From contig JAFREQ010000047.1 in NCBI GenBank assembly GCA_025331565.1, positions 1,974,001 to 2,038,000 on the forward strand: 64,000 nt of DNA, written 5' to 3'. The notes below the pieces were generated by a model, which saw nothing but the letters and a program-made list of their open reading frames with translations, had not been told where the DNA came from and ran no database searches. Made by a program: the position numbers and the translations under genes. Source of the stretch: Holacanthus passer. Its lineage: Eukaryota; Chordata; Actinopteri; Pomacanthidae. This document shows positions 10,691-21,775 of this stretch, piece by piece. Positions within the stretch are counted from its first letter, which is position 1; every line of letters starts with the position of its first letter.

Positions 10691-11091
10691 TGGTTGCCAT
10701 GCGCTTATTTTGATTCAACATTGAAATTTCTCTATGCTCCACCCCTTTAGAATGTGCTCCTTTGATCTTTGGACATTCTTTACTCTTTATAATCCACACT
10801 TTTAGAATGTGCTGCTTTGATCTTTGGACATTCTTTGCTCTTTATAATCCACACTTTTAGAATGTGCTCCTCCACAGACTGGACAAGTCACTTGGCAGAC
10901 AACAGGGAACCTGCTTGGTTTGGAAATAAGTATTTCTATATTTGTTGAAGATTTTTGTCAACTTTCTGCTACCCATGTGTTATGGAGATGCATGGGAAAA
11001 TTTCCCGGACTTGTGGGGAGGAGCATGTTTTGCGCTGTGACACCTTGTCCAAACATGCTGCAGTGGTCTGTTTTCTCACCTTCTCGCCAAA
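10691..11091. repeat. Linker module before array block 1
   Basis: It begins TGGTTGCCATGCGC, passes through TTCAACATTGAAATTTC, two tandem copies of an ATCTTTGGACATTCTTT...ATAATCCACAC stretch, CAGACAACAGGGAACC and TTTGTCAACTTTCTGC, and joins the 553-bp array at TTGTTTTGCATTAG. Closely similar linkers precede block 2 (12611-13004) and block 3 (18416-18793). Small deletions distinguish the copies. Confidence 0.75.
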
Positions 11092-12610
11092 TTGTTTTGC
11101 ATTAGTCGCATGTGTTAATTTGATGGTAAAGACATGTGCAAGTCTTGGAGGAAGGTCTGTCTTGTGTTGATCTTCTCGATGCACCTTTGTGAGTTTACCT
11201 CGCTAACAGAACTGTTGGAAGCTGTCAAAGGCTTCCAACAGTTCTGTTACCGAAGTAAAGTTGATGTCACAGTAACAGAAACTACGAGAGCCATACATGG
11301 AAATAGTCGCCCTTAAAGACTTCCGCTGTAGTGACTGCCAAGACACCGGCAAGCCTTGGAAGAAGGCCCCTCTTGTGTGTGAAAGCAGCTTTGGTACTTC
11401 GCCTGGCAAAGTGTTGGAAGCCGTTCTTTGCTCACTGGAGATTGGTGTCAATCTAGACATTTTTGTGTCTCTTTGCTCCGTTGTGGTTTGTGTGATTGTG
11501 ACTGTGAAGGCACGTGCAAGCCTTGGAAGAGGTAGCTTCCTTTTTTGTAAACATTGCCAAAGAATGTTGGGATTGTCCGGAATGGCAATGTTGGAGTTGT
11601 TCTTTGCTGATTGGAGAGCGTTGTCAGGATGAGCATTTTGGCTGTTGTTTTGCATTAGTCGCACGTGTTAATTTGATGGTAAAGACATGTGCAAGTCTTG
11701 GAGGAAGGTCTGTCTTGTGTTGATCTTCTCGATGCACCTTTGTGAGTTTACCTCGCTAACAGAACTGTTGGAAGCTGTCAAAGGCTTCCAACAGTTCTGT
11801 TACCGAAGTAAAGTTGATGTCACAGTAACAGAAACTACGAGAGCCATACATGGAAATAGTCGCCCTTAAAGACTTCCGCTGTAGTGACTGCCAAGACACC
11901 GGCAAGTCTTGGAAGAAGGCCCCTCTTGTGTGTGAAAGCAGCTTTGGTACTTCGCCTGGCAAAGTGTTGGAAGCCGTTCTTTGCTCACTGGAGATTGGTG
12001 TCAATCTAGACATTTTTGTGTCTCTTTGCTCCGTTGTGGTTTGTGTGATTGTGACTGTGAAGGCACGTGCAAGCCTTGGAAGAGGTAGCTTCCTTTTTTG
12101 TAAACATTGCCAAAGAATGTTGGGATTGTCCGGAATGGCAATGTTGGAGTTGTTCTTTGCTGATTGGAGAGCGTTGTCAGGATGAGCATTTTGGCTGTTG
12201 TTTTGCATTAGTCGCACGTGTTAATTTGATGGTAAAGACATGTGCAAGTCTTGGAGGAAGGTCTGTCTTGTGTTGATCTTCTCGATGCACCTTTGTGAGT
12301 TTACCTCGCTAACAGAACTGTTGGAAGCTGTCAAAGGCTTCCAACAGTTCTGTTACCGAAGTAAAGTTGATGTCACAGTAACAGAAACTACGAGAGCCAT
12401 ACATGGAAATAGTCGCCCTTAAAGACTTCCGCTGTAGTGACTGCCAAGACACCGGCAAGCCTTGGAAGAAGGCCCCTCTTGTGTGTGAAAGCAGCTTTGG
12501 TACTTCGCCTGGCAAAGTGTTGGAAGCCGTTCTTTGCTCACTGGAGATTGGTGTCAATCTAGACATTTTTGTGTCTCTTTGCTCCGTTGTGGTTTTGTGA
12601 TTGTGACTGT
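11092..12610. repeat. 553-bp tandem repeat, block 1 (about 2.75 units)
   Basis: Sequence recurs at exactly 553-base spacing: the hairpin starts at 11204, 11757 and 12310. Units are nearly identical, with rare single differences such as GGCAAGTCTTGG at 11901 where other units have GGCAAGCCTTGG. The unit length is 184 codons plus one base, so no frame runs from unit to unit, and the 111- and 153-codon frames recur only because the sequence does. The block ends at GATTGTGACTGT, the same place as block 2. Best read as a recently homogenised satellite. Confidence 0.92.
11204..11249. repeat. Perfect 19-bp hairpin of the 553-bp unit (representative)
   Basis: TAACAGAACTGTTGGAAGC (11204-11222) is followed by an 8-base loop TGTCAAAG and by its exact reverse complement (11231-11249). 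The same hairpin is present in every complete unit, at 11757, 12310, 13117, 13670, 14223, 14775, 15350, 15903, 16456, 17009, 17562, 18114, 18906 and 19459. In the last, cut unit only the left arm remains, at 20012-20029. A transcript of either strand would contain a regular series of stem-loops. Confidence 0.9.
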
Positions 12611-13004
12611 CTGGTTGCCATGTGATATTTTGATTCAACATTGAAATTTCTCTATGCTCCACCCCTTTAGAATGTGCTCCTTTGATCTTTGGACATTCTT
12701 TGCTCTTTATAATCCACACTTTTAGAATGTGCTGCTTTGATCTTTGGACATTCTTTGCTCTTTATAATCCACACTTTTAGAATGTGCTCCTCCACAGACT
12801 GGACAAGTGTTGGCAGACAACAGGGAACCTGCTTGGTTTGGAAATAAGTATTTCTATATTTGTTGAAGATTTTTGTCAACTTTCTGCTACCCATGTGTTA
12901 TGGAGATGCATGGGAAAATTTCCCGGACTTGTGGGGAGGAGCATGTTTTTTGACACCTTGTCCAAACATGCTGCAGTGGTCTGTTTTCTCACCTTCTCGC
13001 CAAA
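12611..13004. repeat. Linker module between array blocks 1 and 2
   Basis: Closely similar to 10691-11091, with the order TTCAACATTGAAATTTC, the doubled ATCTTTGGACATTC stretch, CAGACAACAGGGAACC and GGAGATGCATGGG. It differs by short deletions, for example in the GAGCATGTTTTTTGACACC stretch near 12940 where the first linker has additional bases. The junction with block 1 is CTGT/CTGGTTGCC and with block 2 CAAA/TTGTTTTGC. Confidence 0.75.
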
Positions 13005-16000
13005 TTGTTTTGCATTAGTCGCATGTGTTAATTTGATGGTAAAGACATGTGCAAGTCTTGGAGGAAGGTCTGTCTTGTGTTGATCTTCTCGATGCACCTT
13101 TGTGAGTTTACCTCGCTAACAGAACTGTTGGAAGCTGTCAAAGGCTTCCAACAGTTCTGTTACCGAAGTAAAGTTGATGTCACAGTAACAGAAACTACGA
13201 GAGCCATACATGGAAATAGTCGCCCTTAAAGACTTCCGCTGTAGTGACTGCCAAGACACCGGCAAGCCTTGGAAGAAGGCCCCTCTTGTGTGTGAAAGCA
13301 GCTTTGGTACTTCGCCTGGCAAAGTGTTGGAAGCCGTTCTTTGCTCACTGGAGATTGGTGTCAATCTAGACATTTTTGTGTCTCTTTGCTCCGTTGTGGT
13401 TTGTGTGATTGTGACTGTGAAGGCACGTGCAAGCCTTGGAAGAGGTAGCTTCCTTTTTTGTAAACATTGCCAAAGAATGTTGGGATTGTCCGGAATGGCA
13501 ATGTTGGAGTTGTTCTTTGCTGATTGGAGAGCGTTGTCAGGATGAGCATTTTGGCTGTTGTTTTGCATTAGTCGCACGTGTTAATTTGATGGTAAAGACA
13601 TGTGCAAGTCTTGGAGGAAGGTCTGTCTTGTGTTGATCTTCTCGATGCACCTTTGTGAGTTTACCTCGCTAACAGAACTGTTGGAAGCTGTCAAAGGCTT
13701 CCAACAGTTCTGTTACCGAAGTAAAGTTGATGTCACAGTAACAGAAACTACGAGAGCCATACATGGAAATAGTCGCCCTTAAAGACTTCCGCTGTAGTGA
13801 CTGCCAAGACACCGGCAAGCCTTGGAAGAAGGCCCCTCTTGTGTGTGAAAGCAGCTTTGGTACTTCGCCTGGCAAAGTGTTGGAAGCCGTTCTTTGCTCA
13901 CTGGAGATTGGTGTCAATCTAGACATTTTTGTGTCTCTTTGCTCCGTTGTGGTTTGTGTGATTGTGACTGTGAAGGCACGTGCAAGCCTTGGAAGAGGTA
14001 GCTTCCTTTTTTGTAAACATTGCCAAAGAATGTTGGGATTGTCCGGAATGGCAATGTTGGAGTTGTTCTTTGCTGATTGGAGAGCGTTGTCAGGATGAGC
14101 ATTTTGGCTGTTGTTTTGCATTAGTCGCACGTGTTAATTTGATGGTAAAGACATGTGCAAGTCTTGGAGGAAGGTCTGTCTTGTGTTGATCTTCTCGATG
14201 CACCTTTGTGAGTTTACCTCGCTAACAGAACTGTTGGAAGCTGTCAAAGGCTTCCAACAGTTCTGTTACCGAAGTAAAGTTGATGTCACAGTAACAGAAA
14301 CTACGAGAGCCATACATGGAAATAGTCGCCCTTAAAGACTTCCGCTGTAGTGACTGCCAAGACACCGGCAAGCCTTGGAAGAAGGCCCCTCTTGTGTGTG
14401 AAAGCAGCTTTGGTACTTCGCCTGGCAAAGTGTTGGAAGCCGTTCTTTGCTCACTGGAGATTGGTGTCAATCTAGACATTTTTGTGTCTCTTTGCTCCGT
14501 TGTGGTTTGTGTGATTGTGACTGTGAAGGCACGTGCAAGCCTTGGAAGAGGTAGCTTCCTTTTTGTAAACATTGCCAAAGAATGTTGGGATTGTCCGGAA
14601 TGGCAATGTTGGAGTTGTTCTTTGCTGATTGGAGAGCGTTGTCAGGATGAGCATTTTGGCTGTTGTTTTGCATTAGTCGCACGTGTTAATTTGATGGTAA
14701 AGACATGTGCAAGTCTTGGAGGAAGGTCTGTCTTGTGTTGATCTTCTCGATGCACCTTTGTGAGTTTACCTCGCTAACAGAACTGTTGGAAGCTGTCAAA
14801 GGCTTCCAACAGTTCTGTTACCGAAGTAAAGTTGATGTCACAGTAACAGAAACTACGAGAGCCATACATGGAAATAGTCGCCCTTAAAGACTTCCGCTGT
14901 AGTGACTGCCAAGACACCGGCAAGCCTTGGAAGAAGGCCCCTCTTGTGTGTGAAAGCAGCTTTGGTACTTCGCCTGGCAAAGTGTTGGAAGCCGTTCTTT
15001 GCTCACTGGAGATTGGTGTCAATCTAGACATTTTTGTGTCTCTTTGCTCCGTTGTGGTTTGTGTGATTGTGACTGTGAAGGCACGTGCAAGCCTTGGAAG
15101 AGGTAGCTTTTTTTGTAAAGAAGAGGTAGCTTCCTTTTTGTAAACATTGCCAAAGAATGTTGGGATTGTCCGGAATGGCAATGTTGGAGTTGTTCTTTGC
15201 TGATTGGAGAGCGTTGTCAGGATGAGCATTTTGGCTGTTGTTTTGCATTAGTCGCACGTGTTAATTTGATGGTAAAGACATGTGCAAGTCTTGGAGGAAG
15301 GTCTGTCTTGTGTTGATCTTCTCGATGCACCTTTGTGAGTTTACCTCGCTAACAGAACTGTTGGAAGCTGTCAAAGGCTTCCAACAGTTCTGTTACCGAA
15401 GTAAAGTTGATGTCACAGTAACAGAAACTACGAGAGCCATACATGGAAATAGTCGCCCTTAAAGACTTCCGCTGTAGTGACTGCCAAGACACCGGCAAGC
15501 CTTGGAAGAAGGCCCCTCTTGTGTGTGAAAGCAGCTTTGGTACTTCGCCTGGCAAAGTGTTGGAAGCCGTTCTTTGCTCACTGGAGATTGGTGTCAATCT
15601 AGACATTTTTGTGTCTCTTTGCTCCGTTGTGGTTTGTGTGATTGTGACTGTGAAGGCACGTGCAAGCCTTGGAAGAGGTAGCTTCCTTTTTTGTAAACAT
15701 TGCCAAAGAATGTTGGGATTGTCCGGAATGGCAATGTTGGAGTTGTTCTTTGCTGATTGGAGAGCGTTGTCAGGATGAGCATTTTGGCTGTTGTTTTGCA
15801 TTAGTCGCACGTGTTAATTTGATGGTAAAGACATGTGCAAGTCTTGGAGGAAGGTCTGTCTTGTGTTGATCTTCTCGATGCACCTTTGTGAGTTTACCTC
15901 GCTAACAGAACTGTTGGAAGCTGTCAAAGGCTTCCAACAGTTCTGTTACCGAAGTAAAGTTGATGTCACAGTAACAGAAACTACGAGAGCCATACATGGA

Positions 16001-18415
16001 AATAGTCGCCCTTAAAGACTTCCGCTGTAGTGACTGCCAAGACACCGGCAAGCCTTGGAAGAAGGCCCCTCTTGTGTGTGAAAGCAGCTTTGGTACTTCG
16101 CCTGGCAAAGTGTTGGAAGCCGTTCTTTGCTCACTGGAGATTGGTGTCAATCTAGACATTTTTGTGTCTCTTTGCTCCGTTGTGGTTTGTGTGATTGTGA
16201 CTGTGAAGGCACGTGCAAGCCTTGGAAGAGGTAGCTTCCTTTTTTGTAAACATTGCCAAAGAATGTTGGGATTGTCCGGAATGGCAATGTTGGAGTTGTT
16301 CTTTGCTGATTGGAGAGCGTTGTCAGGATGAGCATTTTGGCTGTTGTTTTGCATTAGTCGCACGTGTTAATTTGATGGTAAAGACATGTGCAAGTCTTGG
16401 AGGAAGGTCTGTCTTGTGTTGATCTTCTCGATGCACCTTTGTGAGTTTACCTCGCTAACAGAACTGTTGGAAGCTGTCAAAGGCTTCCAACAGTTCTGTT
16501 ACCGAAGTAAAGTTGATGTCACAGTAACAGAAACTACGAGAGCCATACATGGAAATAGTCGCCCTTAAAGACTTCCGCTGTAGTGACTGCCAAGACACCG
16601 GCAAGCCTTGGAAGAAGGCCCCTCTTGTGTGTGAAAGCAGCTTTGGTACTTCGCCTGGCAAAGTGTTGGAAGCCGTTCTTTGCTCACTGGAGATTGGTGT
16701 CAATCTAGACATTTTTGTGTCTCTTTGCTCCGTTGTGGTTTGTGTGATTGTGACTGTGAAGGCACGTGCAAGCCTTGGAAGAGGTAGCTTCCTTTTTTGT
16801 AAACATTGCCAAAGAATGTTGGGATTGTCCGGAATGGCAATGTTGGAGTTGTTCTTTGCTGATTGGAGAGCGTTGTCAGGATGAGCATTTTGGCTGTTGT
16901 TTTGCATTAGTCGCACGTGTTAATTTGATGGTAAAGACATGTGCAAGTCTTGGAGGAAGGTCTGTCTTGTGTTGATCTTCTCGATGCACCTTTGTGAGTT
17001 TACCTCGCTAACAGAACTGTTGGAAGCTGTCAAAGGCTTCCAACAGTTCTGTTACCGAAGTAAAGTTGATGTCACAGTAACAGAAACTACGAGAGCCATA
17101 CATGGAAATAGTCGCCCTTAAAGACTTCCGCTGTAGTGACTGCCAAGACACCGGCAAGCCTTGGAAGAAGGCCCCTCTTGTGTGTGAAAGCAGCTTTGGT
17201 ACTTCGCCTGGCAAAGTGTTGGAAGCCGTTCTTTGCTCACTGGAGATTGGTGTCAATCTAGACATTTTTGTGTCTCTTTGCTCCGTTGTGGTTTGTGTGA
17301 TTGTGACTGTGAAGGCACGTGCAAGCCTTGGAAGAGGTAGCTTCCTTTTTTGTAAACATTGCCAAAGAATGTTGGGATTGTCCGGAATGGCAATGTTGGA
17401 GTTGTTCTTTGCTGATTGGAGAGCGTTGTCAGGATGAGCATTTTGGCTGTTGTTTTGCATTAGTCGCACGTGTTAATTTGATGGTAAAGACATGTGCAAG
17501 TCTTGGAGGAAGGTCTGTCTTGTGTTGATCTTCTCGATGCACCTTTGTGAGTTTACCTCGCTAACAGAACTGTTGGAAGCTGTCAAAGGCTTCCAACAGT
17601 TCTGTTACCGAAGTAAAGTTGATGTCACAGTAACAGAAACTACGAGAGCCATACATGGAAATAGTCGCCCTTAAAGACTTCCGCTGTAGTGACTGCCAAG
17701 ACACCGGCAAGCCTTGGAAGAAGGCCCCTCTTGTGTGTGAAAGCAGCTTTGGTACTTCGCCTGGCAAAGTGTTGGAAGCCGTTCTTTGCTCACTGGAGAT
17801 TGGTGTCAATCTAGACATTTTTGTGTCTCTTTGCTCCGTTGTGGTTTGTGTGATTGTGACTGTGAAGGCACGTGCAAGCCTTGGAAGAGGTAGCTTCCTT
17901 TTTGTAAACATTGCCAAAGAATGTTGGGATTGTCCGGAATGGCAATGTTGGAGTTGTTCTTTGCTGATTGGAGAGCGTTGTCAGGATGAGCATTTTGGCT
18001 GTTGTTTTGCATTAGTCGCACGTGTTAATTTGATGGTAAAGACATGTGCAAGTCTTGGAGGAAGGTCTGTCTTGTGTTGATCTTCTCGATGCACCTTTGT
18101 GAGTTTACCTCGCTAACAGAACTGTTGGAAGCTGTCAAAGGCTTCCAACAGTTCTGTTACCGAAGTAAAGTTGATGTCACAGTAACAGAAACTACGAGAG
18201 CCATACATGGAAATAGTCGCCCTTAAAGACTTCCGCTGTAGTGACTGCCAAGACACCGGCAAGCCTTGGAAGAAGGCCCCTCTTGTGTGTGAAAGCAGCT
18301 TTGGTACTTCGCCTGGCAAAGTGTTGGAAGCCGTTCTTTGCTCACTGGAGATTGGTGTCAATCTAGACATTTTTGTGTCTCTTTGCTCCGTTGTGGTTTG
18401 TGTGATTGTGACTGT
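13005..18415. repeat. 553-bp tandem repeat, block 2 (about 9.8 units)
   Basis: Ten hairpins mark the units (13117 to 18114). Spacing is 553 except for two 552-base units, which lack one T in the CTTCCTTTTTTGT run (near 14558 and 17897), and one 575-base unit (hairpin 14775 to 15350), in which the GAGGTAGCTTCC segment near 15100-15140 is partly duplicated. The 552-base variant recurs, which points to copying of unit groups rather than independent change. No gene is supported here. Confidence 0.92.
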
Positions 18416-18793
18416 CTGGTTGCCATGCGCATATTTTGATTCAACATTGAAATTTCTCTATGCTCCACCCCTTTAGAATGTGCTCCTTTGATCTTTGGAC
18501 ATTCTTTGCTCTTTATAATCCACACTTTTAGAATGTGCTGCTTTGATCTTTGGACATTCTTTGCTCTTTATAATCCACACTTTTAGAATGTGCTCCTCCA
18601 CAGACTGGACAAGTCACTTGGCAGACAACAGGGAACCTGCTTGGTTTGGAAATAAGTATTTCTATATTTGTTGAAGATTTTTGTCAACTTTCTGCTACCC
18701 ATGTGTTATGGAGATGCAGTTGTTCTTTGCATGTTTTGGCTGTGACACCTTGTCCAAACATGCTGCAGTGGTCTGTTTTCTCATTTTGGCAAA
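18416..18793. repeat. Linker module between array blocks 2 and 3
   Basis: Third full copy of the linker. It shares the doubled ATCTTTGGACATTC stretch, but near 18715-18750 it carries GTTGTTCTTTGCATGTTTTGG in place of the GGGAAAATTTCCCGG stretch of the other linkers. The replacement resembles a fragment of the 553-bp unit, suggesting a conversion tract from the array into the linker. Confidence 0.7.
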
Positions 18794-20036
18794 TTGTTTT
18801 GCATTAGTCGCATGTGTTAATTTGATGGTAAAGACATGTGCAAGTCTTGGAGGAAGGTCTGTCTTGTGTTGATCTTCTCGATGCACCTTTGTGAGTTTAC
18901 CTCGCTAACAGAACTGTTGGAAGCTGTCAAAGGCTTCCAACAGTTCTGTTACCGAAGTAAAGTTGATGTCACAGTAACAGAAACTACGAGAGCCATACAT
19001 GGAAATAGTCGCCCTTAAAGACTTCCGCTGTAGTGACTGCCAAGACACCGGCAAGCCTTGGAAGAAGGCCCCTCTTGTGTGTGAAAGCAGCTTTGGTACT
19101 TCGCCTGGCAAAGTGTTGGAAGCCGTTCTTTGCTCACTGGAGATTGGTGTCAATCTAGACATTTTTGTGTCTCTTTGCTCCGTTGTGGTTTGTGTGATTG
19201 TGACTGTGAAGGCACGTGCAAGCCTTGGAAGAGGTAGCTTCCTTTTTTGTAAACATTGCCAAAGAATGTTGGGATTGTCCGGAATGGCAATGTTGGAGTT
19301 GTTCTTTGCTGATTGGAGAGCGTTGTCAGGATGAGCATTTTGGCTGTTGTTTTGCATTAGTCGCACGTGTTAATTTGATGGTAAAGACATGTGCAAGTCT
19401 TGGAGGAAGGTCTGTCTTGTGTTGATCTTCTCGATGCACCTTTGTGAGTTTACCTCGCTAACAGAACTGTTGGAAGCTGTCAAAGGCTTCCAACAGTTCT
19501 GTTACCGAAGTAAAGTTGATGTCACAGTAACAGAAACTACGAGAGCCATACATGGAAATAGTCGCCCTTAAAGACTTCCGCTGTAGTGACTGCCAAGACA
19601 CCGGCAAGCCTTGGAAGAAGGCCCCTCTTGTGTGTGAAAGCAGCTTTGGTACTTCGCCTGGCAAAGTGTTGGAAGCCGTTCTTTGCTCACTGGAGATTGG
19701 TGTCAATCTAGACATTTTTGTGTCTCTTTGCTCCGTTGTGGTTTGTGTGATTGTGACTGTGAAGGCACGTGCAAGCCTTGGAAGAGGTAGCTTCCTTTTT
19801 TGTAAACATTGCCAAAGAATGTTGGGATTGTCCGGAATGGCAATGTTGGAGTTGTTCTTTGCTGATTGGAGAGCGTTGTCAGGATGAGCATTTTGGCTGT
19901 TGTTTTGCATTAGTCGCACGTGTTAATTTGATGGTAAAGACATGTGCAAGTCTTGGAGGAAGGTCTGTCTTGTGTTGATCTTCTCGATGCACCTTTGTGA
20001 GTTTACCTCGCTAACAGAACTGTTGGAAGTTGTTAA
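18794..20036. repeat. 553-bp tandem repeat, block 3 (about 2.25 units, cut short)
   Basis: Two complete hairpins (18906, 19459) and a third that stops after its left arm at about 20029. Beyond that the sequence changes to TTGTTAATTATTTCC and then to the proline-rich block. The right border of the whole array therefore falls in the loop of the hairpin, a likely break or recombination point. Confidence 0.9.
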
Positions 20037-21105
20037 TTATTTCCCCCCTTGAAGCATGAGTGCATGCATTTTATCGTCAAGACATGTGACCATCATGAAA
20101 GTGCTTGACCATTGAAGGGTGAGTGACCTGGCAACCACAGAATGGAGCAGGAGACCTTTGGTGGACGACCTGGAGGTTGGGCAGTGGTTGAGCGGGAGTA
20201 GAGAGCACCCAGAAGACTGACAGTAACGAACGCAGAACTCTCTGTAGAGCAGTGGTGAATCCAGAGATGGAACCCCTCTCTTGTGGACGGGCAGGATTGG
20301 ACGCCAGTGGCAATGGGAGGCCAGTGGTGGTGGGAAGGCAGGGCAGGAGGCCGACATCGTTGGGTAGACCTGGCAGGAGGCCAGCGGCAAAGATCGGGAC
20401 TCTTCAAGGGGATGAGGAGATGGGCAGGAGGCCCACAACTGTGAGTCAGGGAGTTTTGGATGAACTGCAGACACAGTCTCTGGGGAAACAGGTGACTCAG
20501 GCTCTGGAGATGCCTGCCACTTGGGCTCGGTCACTGGAGAAACAGGATGGACTGGAGGGCACCCCTCGGGCTCTGGAGGAACAGTAGTGTCTGGAGACTG
20601 CAGCTGAGGCACTGGAGGATCTGGAGGCTGCAGCTGGGATACTGGATAATCTGGAGGCTGCAGCTGGGGCACTGGAGGATCTGGAGGCTGCAGCTGGGGC
20701 ACTGGAGGACCGAGAGGCTGCAGCTGGGGCACTGGAGGATTGGGAGGCTGCAGCTGTGGCACTGAAGGGTCTGCAGGCTGCAGCTTGTGCACTGGAGGCT
20801 CTGGTTCGACAGGGGGCTGTGGCCAAGCCGGAACAGGAACAGGCGATGGCTGTGGCCAAGCCAGAACCAGACCTCTAGAGGACTGCTGCCCACCCTGAAC
20901 CGGAACTTGGGATGACTGTGGCCTGTGCTTGGCCTTGTAGCTGGAAACCTGGGGCTGTAGTTTGGACTGGTAGTTTGGAGCCTGGGGCTGTGGCTGTGGT
21001 TTGAGCTGGTAGCTGGGAACCTGGAGCTGCAGCACTGGCTTGGCCTTGTAGCTGGAAATCTGCTGCGACTGTGACTTGGGTTGAAAGGCCTGCACCAGCC
21101 CCTGA
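20037..21105 (-). pseudogene. Proline/glutamine-rich coding-like repeat, segment 1
   Basis: The minus strand keeps an open frame of 352 codons (start at 21095). Its first part is rich in Q-P-K-P-Q and V-P-S-Y-Q words, the middle is a tandem P-V-P-Q-L-Q-P-P-D repeat, and the last third has no recognisable fold. The stretch near its end is homologous to 22745-22805 on the plus strand. No introns, signal peptide or known domain were recognised. The Q-P-K-P-Q/Y-Q repeats recall the N-terminal repeats of fish egg-envelope (ZP) proteins, but no ZP domain is present, so this is only a resemblance. It is probably repetitive DNA with incidental coding potential, or a decayed gene fragment. Confidence 0.4.
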
Positions 21106-21312
21106 GTCGGCTAGCCACTAGCCTGCCATCCTCCTGCCTGTACCAGTCCCTGAGCCGGCTAGCCACCGGCTTGCTAGTCTCCAGCCAAAGCCTCAGCCCA
21201 TGGTCCAGCAGTTTTACTACCAGCCCAAGCCACAGCCACAGCTCCAGGTTCCCAGCTACCAGCCGAAGACACAGTCATCCCAAGTTTCTCTTCAGACTGG
21301 GTCGCAGTCATC
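21106..21312 (+). repeat. Proline-rich repeat, segment 2 (opposite orientation)
   Basis: Here the coding-like sense switches to the plus strand: the CAGCCAAAGCCTCAGCCC stretch at 21182-21300 reads Q-P-K-P-Q and Q-V-P-S-Y-Q words like those at the start of segment 1, and ends in a stop at about 21315. GGCTAGCCAC and CTGAGTCGGC words near 21100-21165 are shared with segment 3 in inverse sense. Confidence 0.5.
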
Positions 21313-21775
21313 CTAAGGTCTGGTGGGTGCCGCTCGCGCTCTGGAGGGTCTGGTGCTGCCGCTCAGGCTCAGTAGGAACTGGAGGATTTGGAGGCTGCTG
21401 CTCGGCCTCAGGAGGAACTGGAGGATCTGGAGGCAGCTGCTCGGGCTCAGGAGGGTCTGGGTGAACAGAGGGCTGCAGCTCAGGCTGTGGTTCGGGGGGC
21501 TCCAGCTGGGGCGCTGGAAGAACAGGCCATGGCTGCGGCCAAACCGGAACAGGACCAGGACCAGGTGATGGCTGGGGCCAAGCTGGAACAGGACCAGGAC
21601 CAGGCGATGCCTGTGGCTGAGCCGGAACAGGAACAGGCGATGGCTGCGGCCAAGCCGGAACAGGAACAGCCGACTCAGGGGCTGGTGCAGGCAGGAGGCT
21701 AGCAGGCTGGTGGCTAGCCGACTCAAGGGCTGGTGCAGGCTGGAGTCTAGCACGCCAAAGGCTGAGCAAGCCGTA
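21313..21775 (-). repeat. Proline-rich repeat, segment 3 (minus sense)
   Basis: A 153-codon minus-strand frame (21769-21308) reads P-V-P-A-W-P-Q-P-S and P-P-D-P-P-V-P-P-E repeats. The same peptide words occur on the plus strand in segment 4, so segments 3 and 4 form a second head-to-head pair. The open frame is a property of the repeat and does not by itself show a gene. Confidence 0.5.

Noticed and set aside
11203..20000. Recurring 153-codon (minus) and 111-codon (plus) open frames in the 553-bp units as a tandem gene family
   Set aside because: Both strands stay open at once, the unit length is not a multiple of three, the frames match no known protein, and the 552- and 575-base variants change them without compensation. 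They are a by-product of the repeat.
11092..20036. CRISPR-like array, because of regularly spaced palindromic words
   Set aside because: The spacing is 553 bases and the sequence between hairpins is the same in every unit, so there are no unique spacers. The genome is a vertebrate's.
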